Below, one piece after another: positions 32,564 through 41,853 of a DNA stretch of 64,000 nt (position 1 is its first letter; each line of letters opens with the position of its first letter). Source of the DNA: Achromobacter piechaudii NBRC 102461 (GTDB taxonomy: Bacteria > Pseudomonadota > Gammaproteobacteria > Burkholderiales > Burkholderiaceae_B); contig NZ_BCTK01000007.1 in assembly GCF_001571245.1 (NCBI RefSeq), positions 124,001 through 188,000 on the forward strand. The letters run 5' to 3'. The translations under genes and the position numbers were made by a program. The notes beneath the pieces were generated by a model. That model was not told the DNA's origin and made no database searches. It saw only the letters and a list, made by a program, of their open reading frames with translations.

Positions 32564-33835
32564 ATGACCACTCCTGCCCAACATTTGGCCGGTGATCTGG
32601 CCGCAGACTCGGCCAGCGGGTTTGTACCCGCCACCGTCACGACTTCCGACGCCGCTGATCCCGGTTCCGTCGGCTTGGTCGCACCTACCTTCATCCGCTT
32701 CGATGAGCCGCTGCCTTTGCTCAGTGGCCAGTCGCTGGCCGCCTATGAACTTGCCGTGGAAACCTACGGCACGCTCAATGCGCAGCGCACCAACGCGGTC
32801 CTGATCTGCCACGCCTTGAATGCCTCGCACCACGTTGCCGGGCAGGCGGCCGACAACCCCACCGACGTGGGCTGGTGGGACAACATGGTCGGCCCCGGCA
32901 AGCCGGTGGACACCAATATCTTCTTCGTGATCGGCGTCAACAACCTGGGCTCCTGCTTTGGTTCGACGGGCCCGGCCAGCATCAACCCGGCCACCGGCAA
33001 ACCTTGGGGCGCGGCGTTTCCCGTGTTGACGGTCGAAGACTGGGTGCGTGCGCAGGCACGCGTGGCCGATCACTTCGGCATCGAGCGTTTCGCCGCTGTG
33101 ATGGGTGGATCGCTGGGCGGCATGCAGGCCCTCAGCTGGGCGATCACCTTGCCCGACCGCGTGGCCAACTGCGTGGTGATCGCCAGCACGCCACGCCTGT
33201 CGGCGCAGAACATCGGCTTTAACGAAGTGGCCCGCCGCGCCATCATCACCGACCCGGATTTCCACGGCGGCGATTACTACGCGCAAGACACGGTGCCGCG
33301 CCGGGGCCTGTCGGTGGCGCGCATGATCGGCCACATCACGTACCTGTCCGATGACGACATGGCCGAAAAATTTGGCCGCGCCCAACGCGCGCCGGCCGAG
33401 AACGGCGCGTACCACTACGGCTACGACGTCGAGTTCGAAGTGGAGTCGTACCTGCGCTATCAGGGCGAGAAATTCACCCGCTACTTCGACGCCAACACCT
33501 ATCTGCTGATTACGCGCGCGCTGGATTATTTTGATCCCGCACGCACCACGGGCGGCGACCTGGCGCGCGCGCTGGCGCCGGCCAAAGCCGATTTCCTGCT
33601 GGTGTCGTTCTCGACCGATTGGCGCTTTCCGCCCGAGCGCTCGCGCGAAATCGTGCGCGCGCTGCTCAAGAACGCCAGCCCCGTGACCTACGCTGAAATC
33701 GACGCGCCGCATGGGCACGACGCTTTCCTGCTGGAAGACGCGCGCTATCACGCGGTGGTCCGTGGCTACTACGAACGCATCGCGCGCGAGCTGGGCCTGA
33801 CCGCTGGCGCGCAGACCGAAGGACGCTCCGCATGA
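32564..33835 (+). CDS. metX: Homoserine O-acyltransferase (MetX; acetyl or succinyl)
   Basis: A 423-residue alpha/beta-hydrolase-fold acyltransferase that makes O-acylhomoserine for methionine synthesis. [14 protein letters not shown] and [17 protein letters not shown] are diagnostic; the nucleophile is Ser183 in [12 protein letters not shown], the Asp is in [12 protein letters not shown] and the His in APHGHDAF. The first 40 residues are a variable extension. Betaproteobacterial MetX enzymes often use succinyl-CoA (MetXS), so the acyl donor cannot be stated. Its ribosome site AGAGG is part of the SAM-II pseudoknot, so translation should fall when S-adenosylmethionine is plentiful. The stop overlaps metW by four bases. 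Confidence 0.94.
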   Translation: MTTPAQHLAGDLAADSASGFVPATVTTSDAADPGSVGLVAPTFIRFDEPLPLLSGQSLAAYELAVETYGTLNAQRTNAVLICHALNASHHVAGQAADNPTDVGWWDNMVGPGKPVDTNIFFVIGVNNLGSCFGSTGPASINPATGKPWGAAFPVLTVEDWVRAQARVADHFGIERFAAVMGGSLGGMQALSWAITLPDRVANCVVIASTPRLSAQNIGFNEVARRAIITDPDFHGGDYYAQDTVPRRGLSVARMIGHITYLSDDDMAEKFGRAQRAPAENGAYHYGYDVEFEVESYLRYQGEKFTRYFDANTYLLITRALDYFDPARTTGGDLARALAPAKADFLLVSFSTDWRFPPERSREIVRALLKNASPVTYAEIDAPHGHDAFLLEDARYHAVVRGYYERIARELGLTAGAQTEGRSA

Positions 33836-34446
33836 CTCCTGTCACCCCCCGCTATGCCCACGCCGCGCTGCGTCCCGACCTGGCGCGCATTGCCGGCTGG
33901 ATCGAACCCGGCAGCCGCGTGCTGGACCTGGGCTGCGGCGACGGCGCGCTGCTGGCGCACCTGCGCGACCACCGCCAGGTGCGCGGCGCGGGCGTCGAAC
34001 TGGATGACACCTGCGTGATCGCTTGCGTGCGTCGCGGGGTCGAAGTCATTCAGCAAAACCTGGAAGACGGCCTGGCGCTGTTCGATGACAAGCAGTTCGA
34101 TACGGTGGTGCTGTCGCAGACGCTGCAATCCATGCACCGTACCGAGCACATCCTGCGTGAAATGGCGCGCGTGGCCCGCCACGGCATCGTGTCGTTTCCC
34201 AACTTCGGCTACTGGCCGCACGGCTGGGCCATCCTGCGCGGGCGCATGCCGGTGACGGGCCAGATGCCTTACCAGTGGTACAACACGCCGAACATCCACC
34301 TGTGCACGCTGCGCGACTTCGAGCAGCTGGCCGGCGAGCTCAATCTGCGCATCCTCGAACGCGCCACGTTCAACGTAGACCGCGAGGTCAAACTGTTTCC
34401 CAGCTGGCGCAGCACGCTGGCGGTGTACCGTTTCGCCACACCCTGA
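33832..34446 (+). CDS. metW: MetW, methionine biosynthesis partner of MetX
   Basis: A 204-residue methyltransferase-fold protein. The nucleotide-like motif [15 protein letters not shown] (about 24-38) and [20 protein letters not shown] are typical of MetW, which always accompanies metX in proteobacteria and is needed for its full function. It overlaps metX by ATGA, so both are under the SAM-II riboswitch. No intrinsic terminator is seen in the gap before ampG. Confidence 0.93.
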   Translation: MTPVTPRYAHAALRPDLARIAGWIEPGSRVLDLGCGDGALLAHLRDHRQVRGAGVELDDTCVIACVRRGVEVIQQNLEDGLALFDDKQFDTVVLSQTLQSMHRTEHILREMARVARHGIVSFPNFGYWPHGWAILRGRMPVTGQMPYQWYNTPNIHLCTLRDFEQLAGELNLRILERATFNVDREVKLFPSWRSTLAVYRFATP

Positions 34447-34554
34447 CATTCCGACACCGATCCTCCTGACGGCGCGCCGCAACAGGCCCTAAAATGCCGC
34501 AAGCCCGGGGCGCACCGCCTGTTGCGCCGCGCTGGCGCGTATCAGGAGACCGTC

Positions 34555-35805
34555 ATCACCGCTGTATCCAACGTCTATACCAGTCCCCGCGTGGCCCCTT
34601 TGCTGGTCCTGGGCTTTGCCAGCGGACTGCCCTTGGCGCTGACCGGTGGAACCTTGCAGGCCTGGGCGACCGTCGAAGGCGTGCCGCTCCAGGAAATCGG
34701 CTTCCTGACGCTGGTGGGCACCGCCTACACCCTGAAATTCATTTGGGCTCCGCTGGTTGACCGCTACGTGCCGCCGCTCTTGGGCCGGCGGCGCGGCTGG
34801 ATGCTGGTGACGCAGCTGTTGCTGGCCATCACCATCATGTTGATGGGCGCGCTGTCGCCGTCCACCGCCTTGATGCCGCTGGCGCTGCTGGCGGTATTCG
34901 TCGCCTTTCTGTCCGCCACACAGGACATCGCGTTCGACGCGTATTGCACGGACGTGTTGCGCAAGGAGGAACGCGGCGCGGGCGCGGCCGTGAAGGTGAT
35001 GGGCTACCGGCTGGCCATGATCGCCTCCGGTGGATTGGCGCTGATCATGGCCGACCAGTGGATCGGCTGGGGCTATACCTATGTCGTCATGGGCGGCCTG
35101 ATGCTGCTGTGTGCGGTGGCCACGCTGATGGCGCCGGAGCCCGAACATGTCGCCCGTCCGCCGCGCACGCTGGGCGAGGCAATCGGCGAGCCCCTGCACG
35201 AATTCTTCACGCGCCGTGGCGCGCTGGCCATCCTGCTGCTGATCGTGCTGTACAAGCTGGGCGACGCGTTCGCGGGCGCGCTGTCCACCACTTTCCTGAT
35301 TCGCGGCGCGGGCTTCACGCCCACCGAAGTCGGCACCGTGAACAAGGTGTTGGGCCTGGCCGCCACCATCGTGGGCGCGCTGGCGGGCGGATCGCTGATG
35401 GCGCGCTGGGGCCTGTACCGCTCGCTGATGGCCTTCGGCCTGTTGCAGGCGGTGTCGAACCTGGCGTATTGGCTGATCGCGATCAGCCCCAGGAACCTGT
35501 GGCTGATGGCGACCGGCGTCGGCATTGAAAACCTGTGCGGCGGGCTGGGCACGGCGTCCTTCGTGGGGCTGCTGATGGCGCTGTGCCGCCGGCGTTTCTC
35601 GGCGACGCAGTTCGCGCTGCTGTCGGCGCTGTCGGCTGTGGGCCGTACCTATCTCGCCGGCCCTCTGACCCCACCGCTGGTGGCTTACCTGGGCTGGCCG
35701 GGGTTCTTCCTGGTGACCGTGGTGATCGCGTTGCCGGGTCTGGTGCTGTTGAAGATCCTGCGTGGCACCATCGACACCATGGAAAAGCAGGGCGATCAGG
35801 CCTGA
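34555..35805 (+). CDS. ampG: AmpG-family muropeptide MFS transporter
   Basis: A 12-segment major-facilitator protein (416 residues from this start) close to AmpG, which brings anhydro-muropeptides from the periplasm for cell-wall recycling and beta-lactamase induction. LLVLGFASGLPLALTGGTLQ and DRYVPPLLGRRRGWML match E. coli AmpG very well. The start is unusual: no ATG, GTG or TTG lies near the conserved start. The strong AGGAG (34544-34548) is six bases before an ATC at 34555, which gives an N-terminus of the same length as E. coli AmpG. The only conventional alternative is TTG at 34522, with no ribosome site. A good terminator follows the stop. Confidence 0.88.
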   Translation: MTAVSNVYTSPRVAPLLVLGFASGLPLALTGGTLQAWATVEGVPLQEIGFLTLVGTAYTLKFIWAPLVDRYVPPLLGRRRGWMLVTQLLLAITIMLMGALSPSTALMPLALLAVFVAFLSATQDIAFDAYCTDVLRKEERGAGAAVKVMGYRLAMIASGGLALIMADQWIGWGYTYVVMGGLMLLCAVATLMAPEPEHVARPPRTLGEAIGEPLHEFFTRRGALAILLLIVLYKLGDAFAGALSTTFLIRGAGFTPTEVGTVNKVLGLAATIVGALAGGSLMARWGLYRSLMAFGLLQAVSNLAYWLIAISPRNLWLMATGVGIENLCGGLGTASFVGLLMALCRRRFSATQFALLSALSAVGRTYLAGPLTPPLVAYLGWPGFFLVTVVIALPGLVLLKILRGTIDTMEKQGDQA

Positions 35806-35822
35806 CGGCCTGCGGACCATGA

Positions 35823-35849
35823 AAAAGGCGGCGCACAGCGCCGCCTTTT
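35823..35849. terminator. Bidirectional intrinsic terminator
   Basis: AAAAGGCGGCGC (35823-35834) and its complement (35838-35849) form a perfect 12-pair stem with a three-base loop and U-runs in both directions. It separates the converging ampG and universal stress protein genes. Confidence 0.9.
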
Positions 35850-35874
35850 CTTTTGGGGCAACGGCCCCTGCCGC

Positions 35875-36744
35875 TTAGTCTTCGTCGTGCACCCGGACAA
35901 TCAGCACGTCGCTGGGCAGGGACTCAAGCAGGCGTTCGGCCACGCTGCCGATGGCGGTGCGCAAGATGCCGGTGCGCCCGTGCGTGCCGGTCACGACCAG
36001 ATCGGAGCGGTGAATGAAGGAGTATTCCGACAAGACCGTCTCGGGCTGGCCTGCTTCAAGCACCACCTTGGGTTGCGGCAAGCCGGCCAGTTCGGGCGTG
36101 CCGGTAATGAATTCCCGCGCGCTTTGCTCGGCTTCCTGGTGGAAGCGGCGGGAGACGGCGTCCTCGGGCGTGTGCTTGCTCTGGAATGGCACGTCGTAGG
36201 CGTGGAACAGGGTCAGGTCGGCATTGGGCACCAGTTGCAGCGCCGCGCGCAGCGCATGACGCGCCCCGGCGGAAAAGTCGGTGGCGACCAGCACGTCGCG
36301 GTACGGCCTGCGCGGGCGGTTCTTGACCACCAGCACCGGCTGGCGCGCCTGGCGAACCAGCTTTTCGACAGTGGTGCCCAGCAGCAGCCGGCCCAGCGTT
36401 TCGTCGCGCGCGATGCCCGTGACGATCAGCGAGCAGCCGTAGCTGTCGGCGGTCTCCATGATGCGCGTCAGCGGATCGCCCGACACCACCACCACTTCGG
36501 TAGGCACGTCGGCCGCGGACAGGTCTTCCGCCAGCTCGCGTTCGGCCAATGCCTTGTGGTCGGTGGACAGGCGGCGCCAGACCGGCGTGGTCAGGCGCGC
36601 GGTGGTGGCATGGTTTTCCATGACGTGCAGCACGATCAGCTGCGTTCCCAGCTCTTTGGTCAGTTGCAGGGCGCGGTCCAGCGCGCGATCTCCCCGCGCG
36701 CTCAGGTCCGTGGCAAGCAGGATGGGTCCAGTTTGCAGTGTCAT
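35875..36744 (-). CDS. Tandem universal stress protein (two UspA domains)
   Basis: A 289-residue cytoplasmic protein of two UspA domains: residues about 6-142 and 150-285. Each has the ATP-binding G-2x-G-9x-G(S/T) pattern, the second clearly (TGTHGRTGILRTAIGSVAER), the first in a looser form (TGIARDETLGRLLLGTTVEK). The ATG at 36744 follows GGGAGA by six bases. It stands alone between a strong terminator and a 230-base gap. Such proteins support survival in stationary phase or under membrane or oxidative stress; the partner is unknown. Confidence 0.92.
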   Translation of the reverse strand: MTLQTGPILLATDLSARGDRALDRALQLTKELGTQLIVLHVMENHATTARLTTPVWRRLSTDHKALAERELAEDLSAADVPTEVVVVSGDPLTRIMETADSYGCSLIVTGIARDETLGRLLLGTTVEKLVRQARQPVLVVKNRPRRPYRDVLVATDFSAGARHALRAALQLVPNADLTLFHAYDVPFQSKHTPEDAVSRRFHQEAEQSAREFITGTPELAGLPQPKVVLEAGQPETVLSEYSFIHRSDLVVTGTHGRTGILRTAIGSVAERLLESLPSDVLIVRVHDED

Positions 36745-36976
36745 ACGTTATCTCCCGTTATGGCCAGAGTGGAGACTCCCGCGTCCGCCAGCCTGGCAGG
36801 TACCGCCCTCGTGGGGCATGCCCCATTGTCCCGCTGCGGCGCGCAGTGGGGATTGATGGATATCAACGCACGGACCAGCGTAAGGGAACGGGCATGGGGT
36901 GGCAATGCCGGCTTGCGCCGCGTCAGCTCAATACAATGGGCGGGCCCGGTCACCGCTTTCCTTGAATCTTCGTCCC

Positions 36977-37615
36977 ATGCTCTCTGACATTTCCCCCCTG
37001 TTGCTGCACACGCTGTATCTGGTCGCGATCGTGGCCGAGGCCATGACCGCGGCGCTGTCGGCCGGCCGGCGCGATATGGACTGGATGGGGGTGTGCATCA
37101 TCGCCTGCGTGACCGCGCTGGGAGGGGGTTCGCTGCGCGACGTGCTGCTGGGGCATTACCCGCTGACCTGGGTGATCCACCCTGAATATCTCTGGATGAC
37201 CGGCGGCGCGGCCATCCTGACGGCGCTGATCGCCCCGATCATGCGACGTCTGCGCAGCCTGTTCCTGCTGGCGGACGCGCTGGGGCTGGTGGCGTTCACC
37301 GTGATCGGCTGCCAGGTGGCGCAGATGATGCAACTGCCGATCACGGTGGTGCTGATCAGCGGCATGATCACCGGTTGCGCGGGCGGGGTGCTGCGTGACG
37401 TGCTGTGCAACGAGGTGCCGCTGCTGTTTCGCAAGGAGCTGTACGCCAGCGTGTCGGTGGTGACTGGCGCGCTGTATCTGGGCGGGCAGTCGCTGGGCTT
37501 GTCGGCCAATGCCGCCGTGCCGCTGGCCTTGGCGGTGGGCCTGGCGCTGCGCCTGCTGGCGCTGCGCTTCAACTGGCAGATGCCCAAGTTCGTTTATCGC
37601 GACGATTGGGATTGA
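36977..37615 (+). CDS. UPF0126/TRIC-type channel family membrane protein (YicG-like)
   Basis: A 212-residue inner-membrane protein with about seven hydrophobic segments in two UPF0126 repeats. ALGGGSLRDVLLG and the second-repeat ITGCAGGVLRDVLCNEVPLLF are diagnostic of the prokaryotic TRIC (trimeric intracellular cation channel-like) family, which conducts K+ or amino acids in different members. The ATG at 36977 is chosen as the start of the first membrane segment; its ribosome site is poor. It is divergent from the UspA gene. Function in this organism is not known. Confidence 0.9.
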   Translation: MLSDISPLLLHTLYLVAIVAEAMTAALSAGRRDMDWMGVCIIACVTALGGGSLRDVLLGHYPLTWVIHPEYLWMTGGAAILTALIAPIMRRLRSLFLLADALGLVAFTVIGCQVAQMMQLPITVVLISGMITGCAGGVLRDVLCNEVPLLFRKELYASVSVVTGALYLGGQSLGLSANAAVPLALAVGLALRLLALRFNWQMPKFVYRDDWD

Positions 37616-37741
37616 CCATTTCGCAGGACGGTTCCTACGATGCGACGGCGCTCTGCAACAATTTTCTTATTTGTGTTTCAATAAATTTCTAGTATCTTTC
37701 GGGCTCTCATAACATGCCTCGTGCAGTTCAAGGGGAGCCGA

Positions 37742-38440
37742 TTGGACGTTAAAGCGCCCGCCACGATTCCGTATTTCCTGCAGGAACAGATTCGTGACTT
37801 GATAGTGGACGGCACTATCCGCCCCGGACAGCCCTTGCGTGAGCAAGAGCTGGAGCAACGTTTCGGCACCAGCCGCAGCCCCATCCGGGAAGCGCTGCGG
37901 CTGCTGGAACTGAGCGGCCTGGTCACGCATATCCAGCGCAAGGGTTTTCGGGCCACGCTCTACACCGAAGCCCAGATCCGCCATCTGTACATGCTGCGCG
38001 CCGAACTTGAGGCGTACTGCCTGCGGCAACTGGCCGAGATGGACGACCTGGCGCCGCTGATCGCCGAACTGCGCAGCTACGACGATGCGATCGCCGCGTC
38101 GATGGCCAAGCGCGACGCGCGCGCCTGTATCGCCGCCGCGCGCGAGTTCTATCTGGCCTGCGCCCGCTACACGGGCAACACGCCGTTGACCAGCATGTTG
38201 AGCAAGCTCTACGAACAAGTGGAACCGCTGCGTTTCCTGTTGGCCAAGCGGTCGATGGAAACCCACGTGATCCAGTCGTACACCCACGGTATCGCGCTGG
38301 CATTGGCCGACCGCGATGTGACGCGCGCCGCGCAATTGGCACGTACTTACGTGCACGAGGTGCTGCCCAGCATCATCGAGGCGCATCACGACGCCGCCCA
38401 GCAGGCCGCGCAGGACGCCGCGCCGCGCTATCGCGCCTGA
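37742..38440 (+). CDS. GntR-family regulator, FCD type
   Basis: A 232-residue GntR/FadR-like regulator. The winged helix covers about residues 8-75 (FLQEQIRDLIVDGTIRPGQP, then FGTSRSPIREALRLLELSGL) and an FCD ligand domain follows, with candidate metal ligands in ARTYVHEVLPSIIEAHHDAA. A TTG at 37742 has AGGGGAG five bases upstream and is preferred; a GTG at 37721 without a ribosome site is possible. The AT-rich upstream gap (37616-37741) has TTATTT/TAGTAT as a possible promoter. The target is not clear; the nearest genes encode a membrane channel and a VOC protein on other strands. Confidence 0.88.
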   Translation: MDVKAPATIPYFLQEQIRDLIVDGTIRPGQPLREQELEQRFGTSRSPIREALRLLELSGLVTHIQRKGFRATLYTEAQIRHLYMLRAELEAYCLRQLAEMDDLAPLIAELRSYDDAIAASMAKRDARACIAAAREFYLACARYTGNTPLTSMLSKLYEQVEPLRFLLAKRSMETHVIQSYTHGIALALADRDVTRAAQLARTYVHEVLPSIIEAHHDAAQQAAQDAAPRYRA

Positions 38441-38584
38441 CACGCCAGGCGTCTATCTGGCTTGAAGCGCGGGGGCGGGCGCCGCATCTGACAAGAAGAC
38501 TGCGTCGTGTCCGACCCTGCCGGCGCGCGCGGCACCGCCAGGATGGCGGCCGTGCCGGCGGCGCCATCTGGCAGTGCTCGGGGC

Positions 38585-39016
38585 TTACTTCGCGAAGAGC
38601 GAATCCATGTTCTTGAACGCCTTGAATTCCAGGGCGTTGCCCGACGGATCCAGGAAGAACATCGTGGCTTGCTCGCCCACTTCACCCTTGAAGCGGATGT
38701 ACGGCTCGATGACGAATTCCGTGCCCGCGTCGGTCAGGCGCTTGGACATGGCTTCCCATTGCTCCATCGACAGCACCGCGCCGAAATGGCGGACCGGCAC
38801 GTTGTGCGAGTCGACGGCGCTGGTGGCCTTGTGGCCGCATTCGCTGGGGGCCAGGTGCGCCACGATCTGGTGGCCGTAGAAGTTGAAATCGATCCATTCG
38901 GCCGAGCTGCGGCCCTCCGGACAGCCCAGCTTTTCGCCGTAGAAGGCGCGGGCTTCGGCCAGGTCACGGACCGGGAAGGCCAGGTGGAACGGCGGCAGGT
39001 TGGTTTGGGCAGTCAT
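38585..39016 (-). CDS. VOC (glyoxalase/extradiol dioxygenase-fold) family protein
   Basis: A 143-residue single vicinal-oxygen-chelate domain of two beta-alpha-beta-beta-beta repeats. [20 protein letters not shown] at the start and [15 protein letters not shown] near the end are family hallmarks; His in HLAF and Glu in LEFK are likely metal ligands. Closest in type to small glyoxalase-like proteins of unknown substrate. The ATG at 39016 has GGAG five bases upstream and is preferred over a start five codons earlier. It is divergent from a LysR gene, with an AT-rich operator-like gap between, so the LysR protein probably regulates it. Confidence 0.88.
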   Translation of the reverse strand: MTAQTNLPPFHLAFPVRDLAEARAFYGEKLGCPEGRSSAEWIDFNFYGHQIVAHLAPSECGHKATSAVDSHNVPVRHFGAVLSMEQWEAMSKRLTDAGTEFVIEPYIRFKGEVGEQATMFFLDPSGNALEFKAFKNMDSLFAK

Positions 39017-39104
39017 GAAAACTCCGGTCATTCAGAATAAGAGAGGTCGGCTTGCGGGTTCTCGCAGCCATGCGGAACCGTAAGCACCAGCGCATAGTTT
39101 AGGT

Positions 39105-39129
39105 ATTGTTTTTTTGATTGAAAAACGAT
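39105..39129. promoter_or_regulatory. LysR-type operator candidate between VOC and LysR genes
   Basis: ATTGTTTTT (39105-39113) and AAAAACGAT (39121-39129) are inverted 9-base arms with one mismatch and a 7-base spacer, in a conspicuously AT-rich gap. It contains T-N11-A, the core of LysR binding sites, and lies where an autoregulating LysR protein usually binds. Confidence 0.5.
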
Positions 39130-39162
39130 ATTTTTTGTGTCTTAGCCTCAAAAAAATTGATC

Positions 39163-40026
39163 GTGATCAAAGAATTCAAGACCTTCATCGCCGTCGCGCG
39201 GGATGGCACCTTCACCGGTGCGGGCGCGCATCTGGGGCTGACGCAGTCGGCGGTCAGCGCGCAGATCAAGCGCCTGGAGGAATATCTGGGGGTGGCGCTG
39301 TTCGATCGCAGCGCGCGCGCGGCGGTGCTGAACGCGCATGGCCGTGAAATGCTGCCGCAGGCCGAGGAACTGGTGGCCATGGCCGAACGCCTGGTCACCA
39401 CGGCGGGGGCGGGGCAGGTCAGCGGATCGCTGCGCATCGGCGCGATTGCATCCGTGCAGCACGATCTGTTGGTGGACGCGCTGGGCCGGTTTCGCGCGGT
39501 GTATCCCGACGTGCGGGTGCGGATCGTGCCCGGGGTTTCGCTGTCGCTGCTGGGGCAGGTGGACGCGGGTGAAGTCGATATGGCGGTGCTGATCCGCCCG
39601 CCGTTCGCCTTGCCGCCGGAACTGGGCTGGCAGCGCCTGTTGAGCGAACCCGTGGTGCTGGCCATGCCGCAAGCGATGCCGCTGGCTCCGTGGCGGGACG
39701 TGCTGGCGACGCAGCCCTTCATCCGCTACGACCGGGCATCATTCGGCGGCCGTGTGGTGGATATCTTCCTGAAAAAGCAGCGCATCAACGTGCACGAGGC
39801 CATCGAGCTGGACGAGATAGACGCGATCGCCTACATGGTGCGCAGGGGCCTGGGCGTGGCGTTGCTGCCGCAGTTGCGCGGGCTGGACCTGACCGGCTTG
39901 CGGCTGGTGCAGCTGGGCGAGCACGCGTTTCATCGGGATATCGGCATCATCGGCCGCCTGCCCTTCGATGGCGGCAGCGTGCGCGAAAAAATGACTGAAT
40001 GCCTGGTGGCGGCGGCGCAGTCTTGA
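39163..40026 (+). CDS. LysR-family transcriptional regulator
   Basis: A 287-residue LysR regulator. The helix-turn-helix is EFKTFIAVARDGTFTGAGAH with LTQSAVSAQIKRLEEYLG, and an effector-binding domain follows with RRGLGVALLPQLR near residue 240. The start is uncertain: GTG at 39163 gives the usual LysR N-terminus but has no clear ribosome site; a TTG at 39118 would add 15 odd residues. It is divergent from the VOC gene and probably controls that gene and itself through the AT-rich operator between them. The serA gene converges on it. Confidence 0.88.
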   Translation: MIKEFKTFIAVARDGTFTGAGAHLGLTQSAVSAQIKRLEEYLGVALFDRSARAAVLNAHGREMLPQAEELVAMAERLVTTAGAGQVSGSLRIGAIASVQHDLLVDALGRFRAVYPDVRVRIVPGVSLSLLGQVDAGEVDMAVLIRPPFALPPELGWQRLLSEPVVLAMPQAMPLAPWRDVLATQPFIRYDRASFGGRVVDIFLKKQRINVHEAIELDEIDAIAYMVRRGLGVALLPQLRGLDLTGLRLVQLGEHAFHRDIGIIGRLPFDGGSVREKMTECLVAAAQS

Positions 40027-40068
40027 AGAGCGCGCGGCGGCGGTTGCCGCCGCCGCGCGTCGTACTGC

Positions 40069-41265
40069 TTACAGGCGGTCGCAGCGAACGGTGATCGGGT
40101 GGCTGCGCAGCGTGGACATGACGATGTCATCCACCTGGCCTTCCACGTCAGTGATCACATAGCCGATCTGGCCCTTGGTTTGCAGCGTCTGGCTGACGAT
40201 GTTCAGGCCGTGCTGCGCCATCAGGTTGTCCAGCGTACCCAGCGCGCCCGGCGCGTTGCGGTGCACATGCAGGATGCGCGTCGCGCCGGCCGGTTCCAGA
40301 TAGGGCAGTTCGGGGAAGTTGACCGCGCCCTTGGTGGTGCCGGCTTGCAGGAAACGCACCAGCTTTTCGGCCACTTCGCGGCCGATGTTCTCTTGCGATT
40401 CCTGCGTGCTGCCGCCGATGTGCGGCGTCAGGATGACGTTGGGCATGCCGATCAGCGGGCTGGCCAGCGGTTCGTCGGCGCTCTTGGGTTCGGTGGGGAA
40501 CACATCCAGCGCCGCGCCGGCCAGATGGCCCGACTTGAGCGCCGCGTGCAGCGCGTCGATGTCGACCACCGCGCCGCGCGACGCGTTGATCAGGATGGAG
40601 CCGCGACGCATGCGCGCGATGGTCTCCGCGTTCATGATGTTCTCGGTCGACTTGCCGCCCGGCACGTGCAGGGTGACGACGTCGGCCTGCTCCAGCAGCT
40701 CGTTCAGCGTGCTGGCGGGGCGGGCATTGCCCAGCGGCAGCTTGGCTTCGACGTCGTGATAGACGACGCGCATGCCCAGGCCTTCGGCCAGCGTGCTGAT
40801 CTGCGAGCCGATGTTGCCGTAGCCCACGATGCCGAGCGTCTTGCCGCGCGTTTCAAAGGCGCCGGCCGCGCTCTTGTCCCAATGGCCCAGATGCACGCGA
40901 GCGTTCTTTTCAGGAATGCGGCGCAGCAGCAGGATGGCTTCGCCCAGCACCAGCTCGGCGACCGAACGCGTATTGGAAAAGGGCGCGTTGAACACCGGAA
41001 TGCCGCGCTGCATGGCCGCGTCCAGATCGACCTGGTTGGTGCCGATGCAGAAGCATCCCACCACGCGCAGGTCGGGGCTGGACAGCAGGGCGGCGTCCAG
41101 GTGGGTGCGAGAACGGATCCCCGCCACGTGCGCGCCGCGCAGGGCGTCGTGCAGCTGCGACGCCGGCAATGCGGCGGCGTGCGTGACGATATCGGTGTAG
41201 CCGGCGGCTTCGAAGACCGCGCGGGCGCTCGGATGGATGTTCTCGAACAGGACGATTTTTGCCAT
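40069..41265 (-). CDS. serA: D-3-phosphoglycerate dehydrogenase
   Basis: A 398-residue D-2-hydroxyacid dehydrogenase that starts serine synthesis by oxidising 3-phosphoglycerate with NAD. The Rossmann motif is LGIVGYGNIGSQIS (about 144-157), and the catalytic Arg, Glu and His are in NASRGAVVD, DVFPTEP and LTPHIGGST. A C-terminal ACT domain (about 325-398, ILHVHRNAPGALGTLDNL) is the serine feedback site. Size and layout match E. coli SerA (410 residues). The gene stands alone in a leftward direction, divergent in function from its neighbours. Confidence 0.94.
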   Translation of the reverse strand: MAKIVLFENIHPSARAVFEAAGYTDIVTHAAALPASQLHDALRGAHVAGIRSRTHLDAALLSSPDLRVVGCFCIGTNQVDLDAAMQRGIPVFNAPFSNTRSVAELVLGEAILLLRRIPEKNARVHLGHWDKSAAGAFETRGKTLGIVGYGNIGSQISTLAEGLGMRVVYHDVEAKLPLGNARPASTLNELLEQADVVTLHVPGGKSTENIMNAETIARMRRGSILINASRGAVVDIDALHAALKSGHLAGAALDVFPTEPKSADEPLASPLIGMPNVILTPHIGGSTQESQENIGREVAEKLVRFLQAGTTKGAVNFPELPYLEPAGATRILHVHRNAPGALGTLDNLMAQHGLNIVSQTLQTKGQIGYVITDVEGQVDDIVMSTLRSHPITVRCDRL

Positions 41266-41363
41266 GACTGCCAGGGGGTGGTGTGAGAGTGCGTTTTATT
41301 TATTGTGGCGCATTTTTGCTGCAGTGCAAGGAGTAGCCATTGAGTCGGTGTGGATGAATTGTT

Positions 41364-41819
41364 TCAGCGATAGGCTTCGAACACGCGCGCGCCACCTTGC
41401 TTGTTCACCAGCAGCACGTCGTGCGGGGTTTTGCGTCCGCCGTATTCGGGGCCGTCCATGCCCGGGGATCCCAGCGGCATGCCGGGCGCGGCCAAGCCGG
41501 CCGCATCGGGCTTTTCCAGCAGCAGGCGGCGCACGTCGCGCGCCGGCACGTGGCCTTCGACCGCGTAGCCTTCGACCATCGCGGTGTGGCACGAACCGTA
41601 ATCGGCCATGCCGGCATTGCGGCGGATCGGGCCAGTGTCCTGCACGTCGTGCGTGGTGACGGTGAATCCGTTGTCGTGCATGTGCTGGACCCAGTCCTCG
41701 CAACAGCCGCAGGTGGGCGTCTTCCAGACCTCGACCTTGACGGGGCCTTGGGCGACGGCGTAGGCCGGGGCGCAGAGCGCGGCGACGAGAACCAGGCGGG
41801 TCAGGCGGGATACGTTCAT
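41364..41819 (-). CDS. DUF411 periplasmic metal-binding protein, copper-locus type
   Basis: A 151-residue secreted protein. A signal peptide (to about AVAQ, residue 24) is followed by VEVWKTPTCGCCEDWVQHMH with Cys37, Cys39 and Cys40 as likely Cu(I) ligands, then YGSCHTAMVEGYAVEGHVPA with a further Cys and His, the DUF411 hallmark. These proteins are usual in copper and silver resistance clusters. The ATG has GGAGCATC before it. It lies 34 bases after copB in the same direction as the last gene of the locus. Confidence 0.9.
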   Translation of the reverse strand: MNVSRLTRLVLVAALCAPAYAVAQGPVKVEVWKTPTCGCCEDWVQHMHDNGFTVTTHDVQDTGPIRRNAGMADYGSCHTAMVEGYAVEGHVPARDVRRLLLEKPDAAGLAAPGMPLGSPGMDGPEYGGRKTPHDVLLVNKQGGARVFEAYR

Positions 41820-41853
41820 GATGCTCCGATGGGGAAAGAGGATTGTGCGGCAG

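Noticed and set aside
34494..34760. Open frame starting with ATG at 34494 as the ampG start
   Set aside because: It is in a different frame from the conserved membrane segments of AmpG and has no family similarity.
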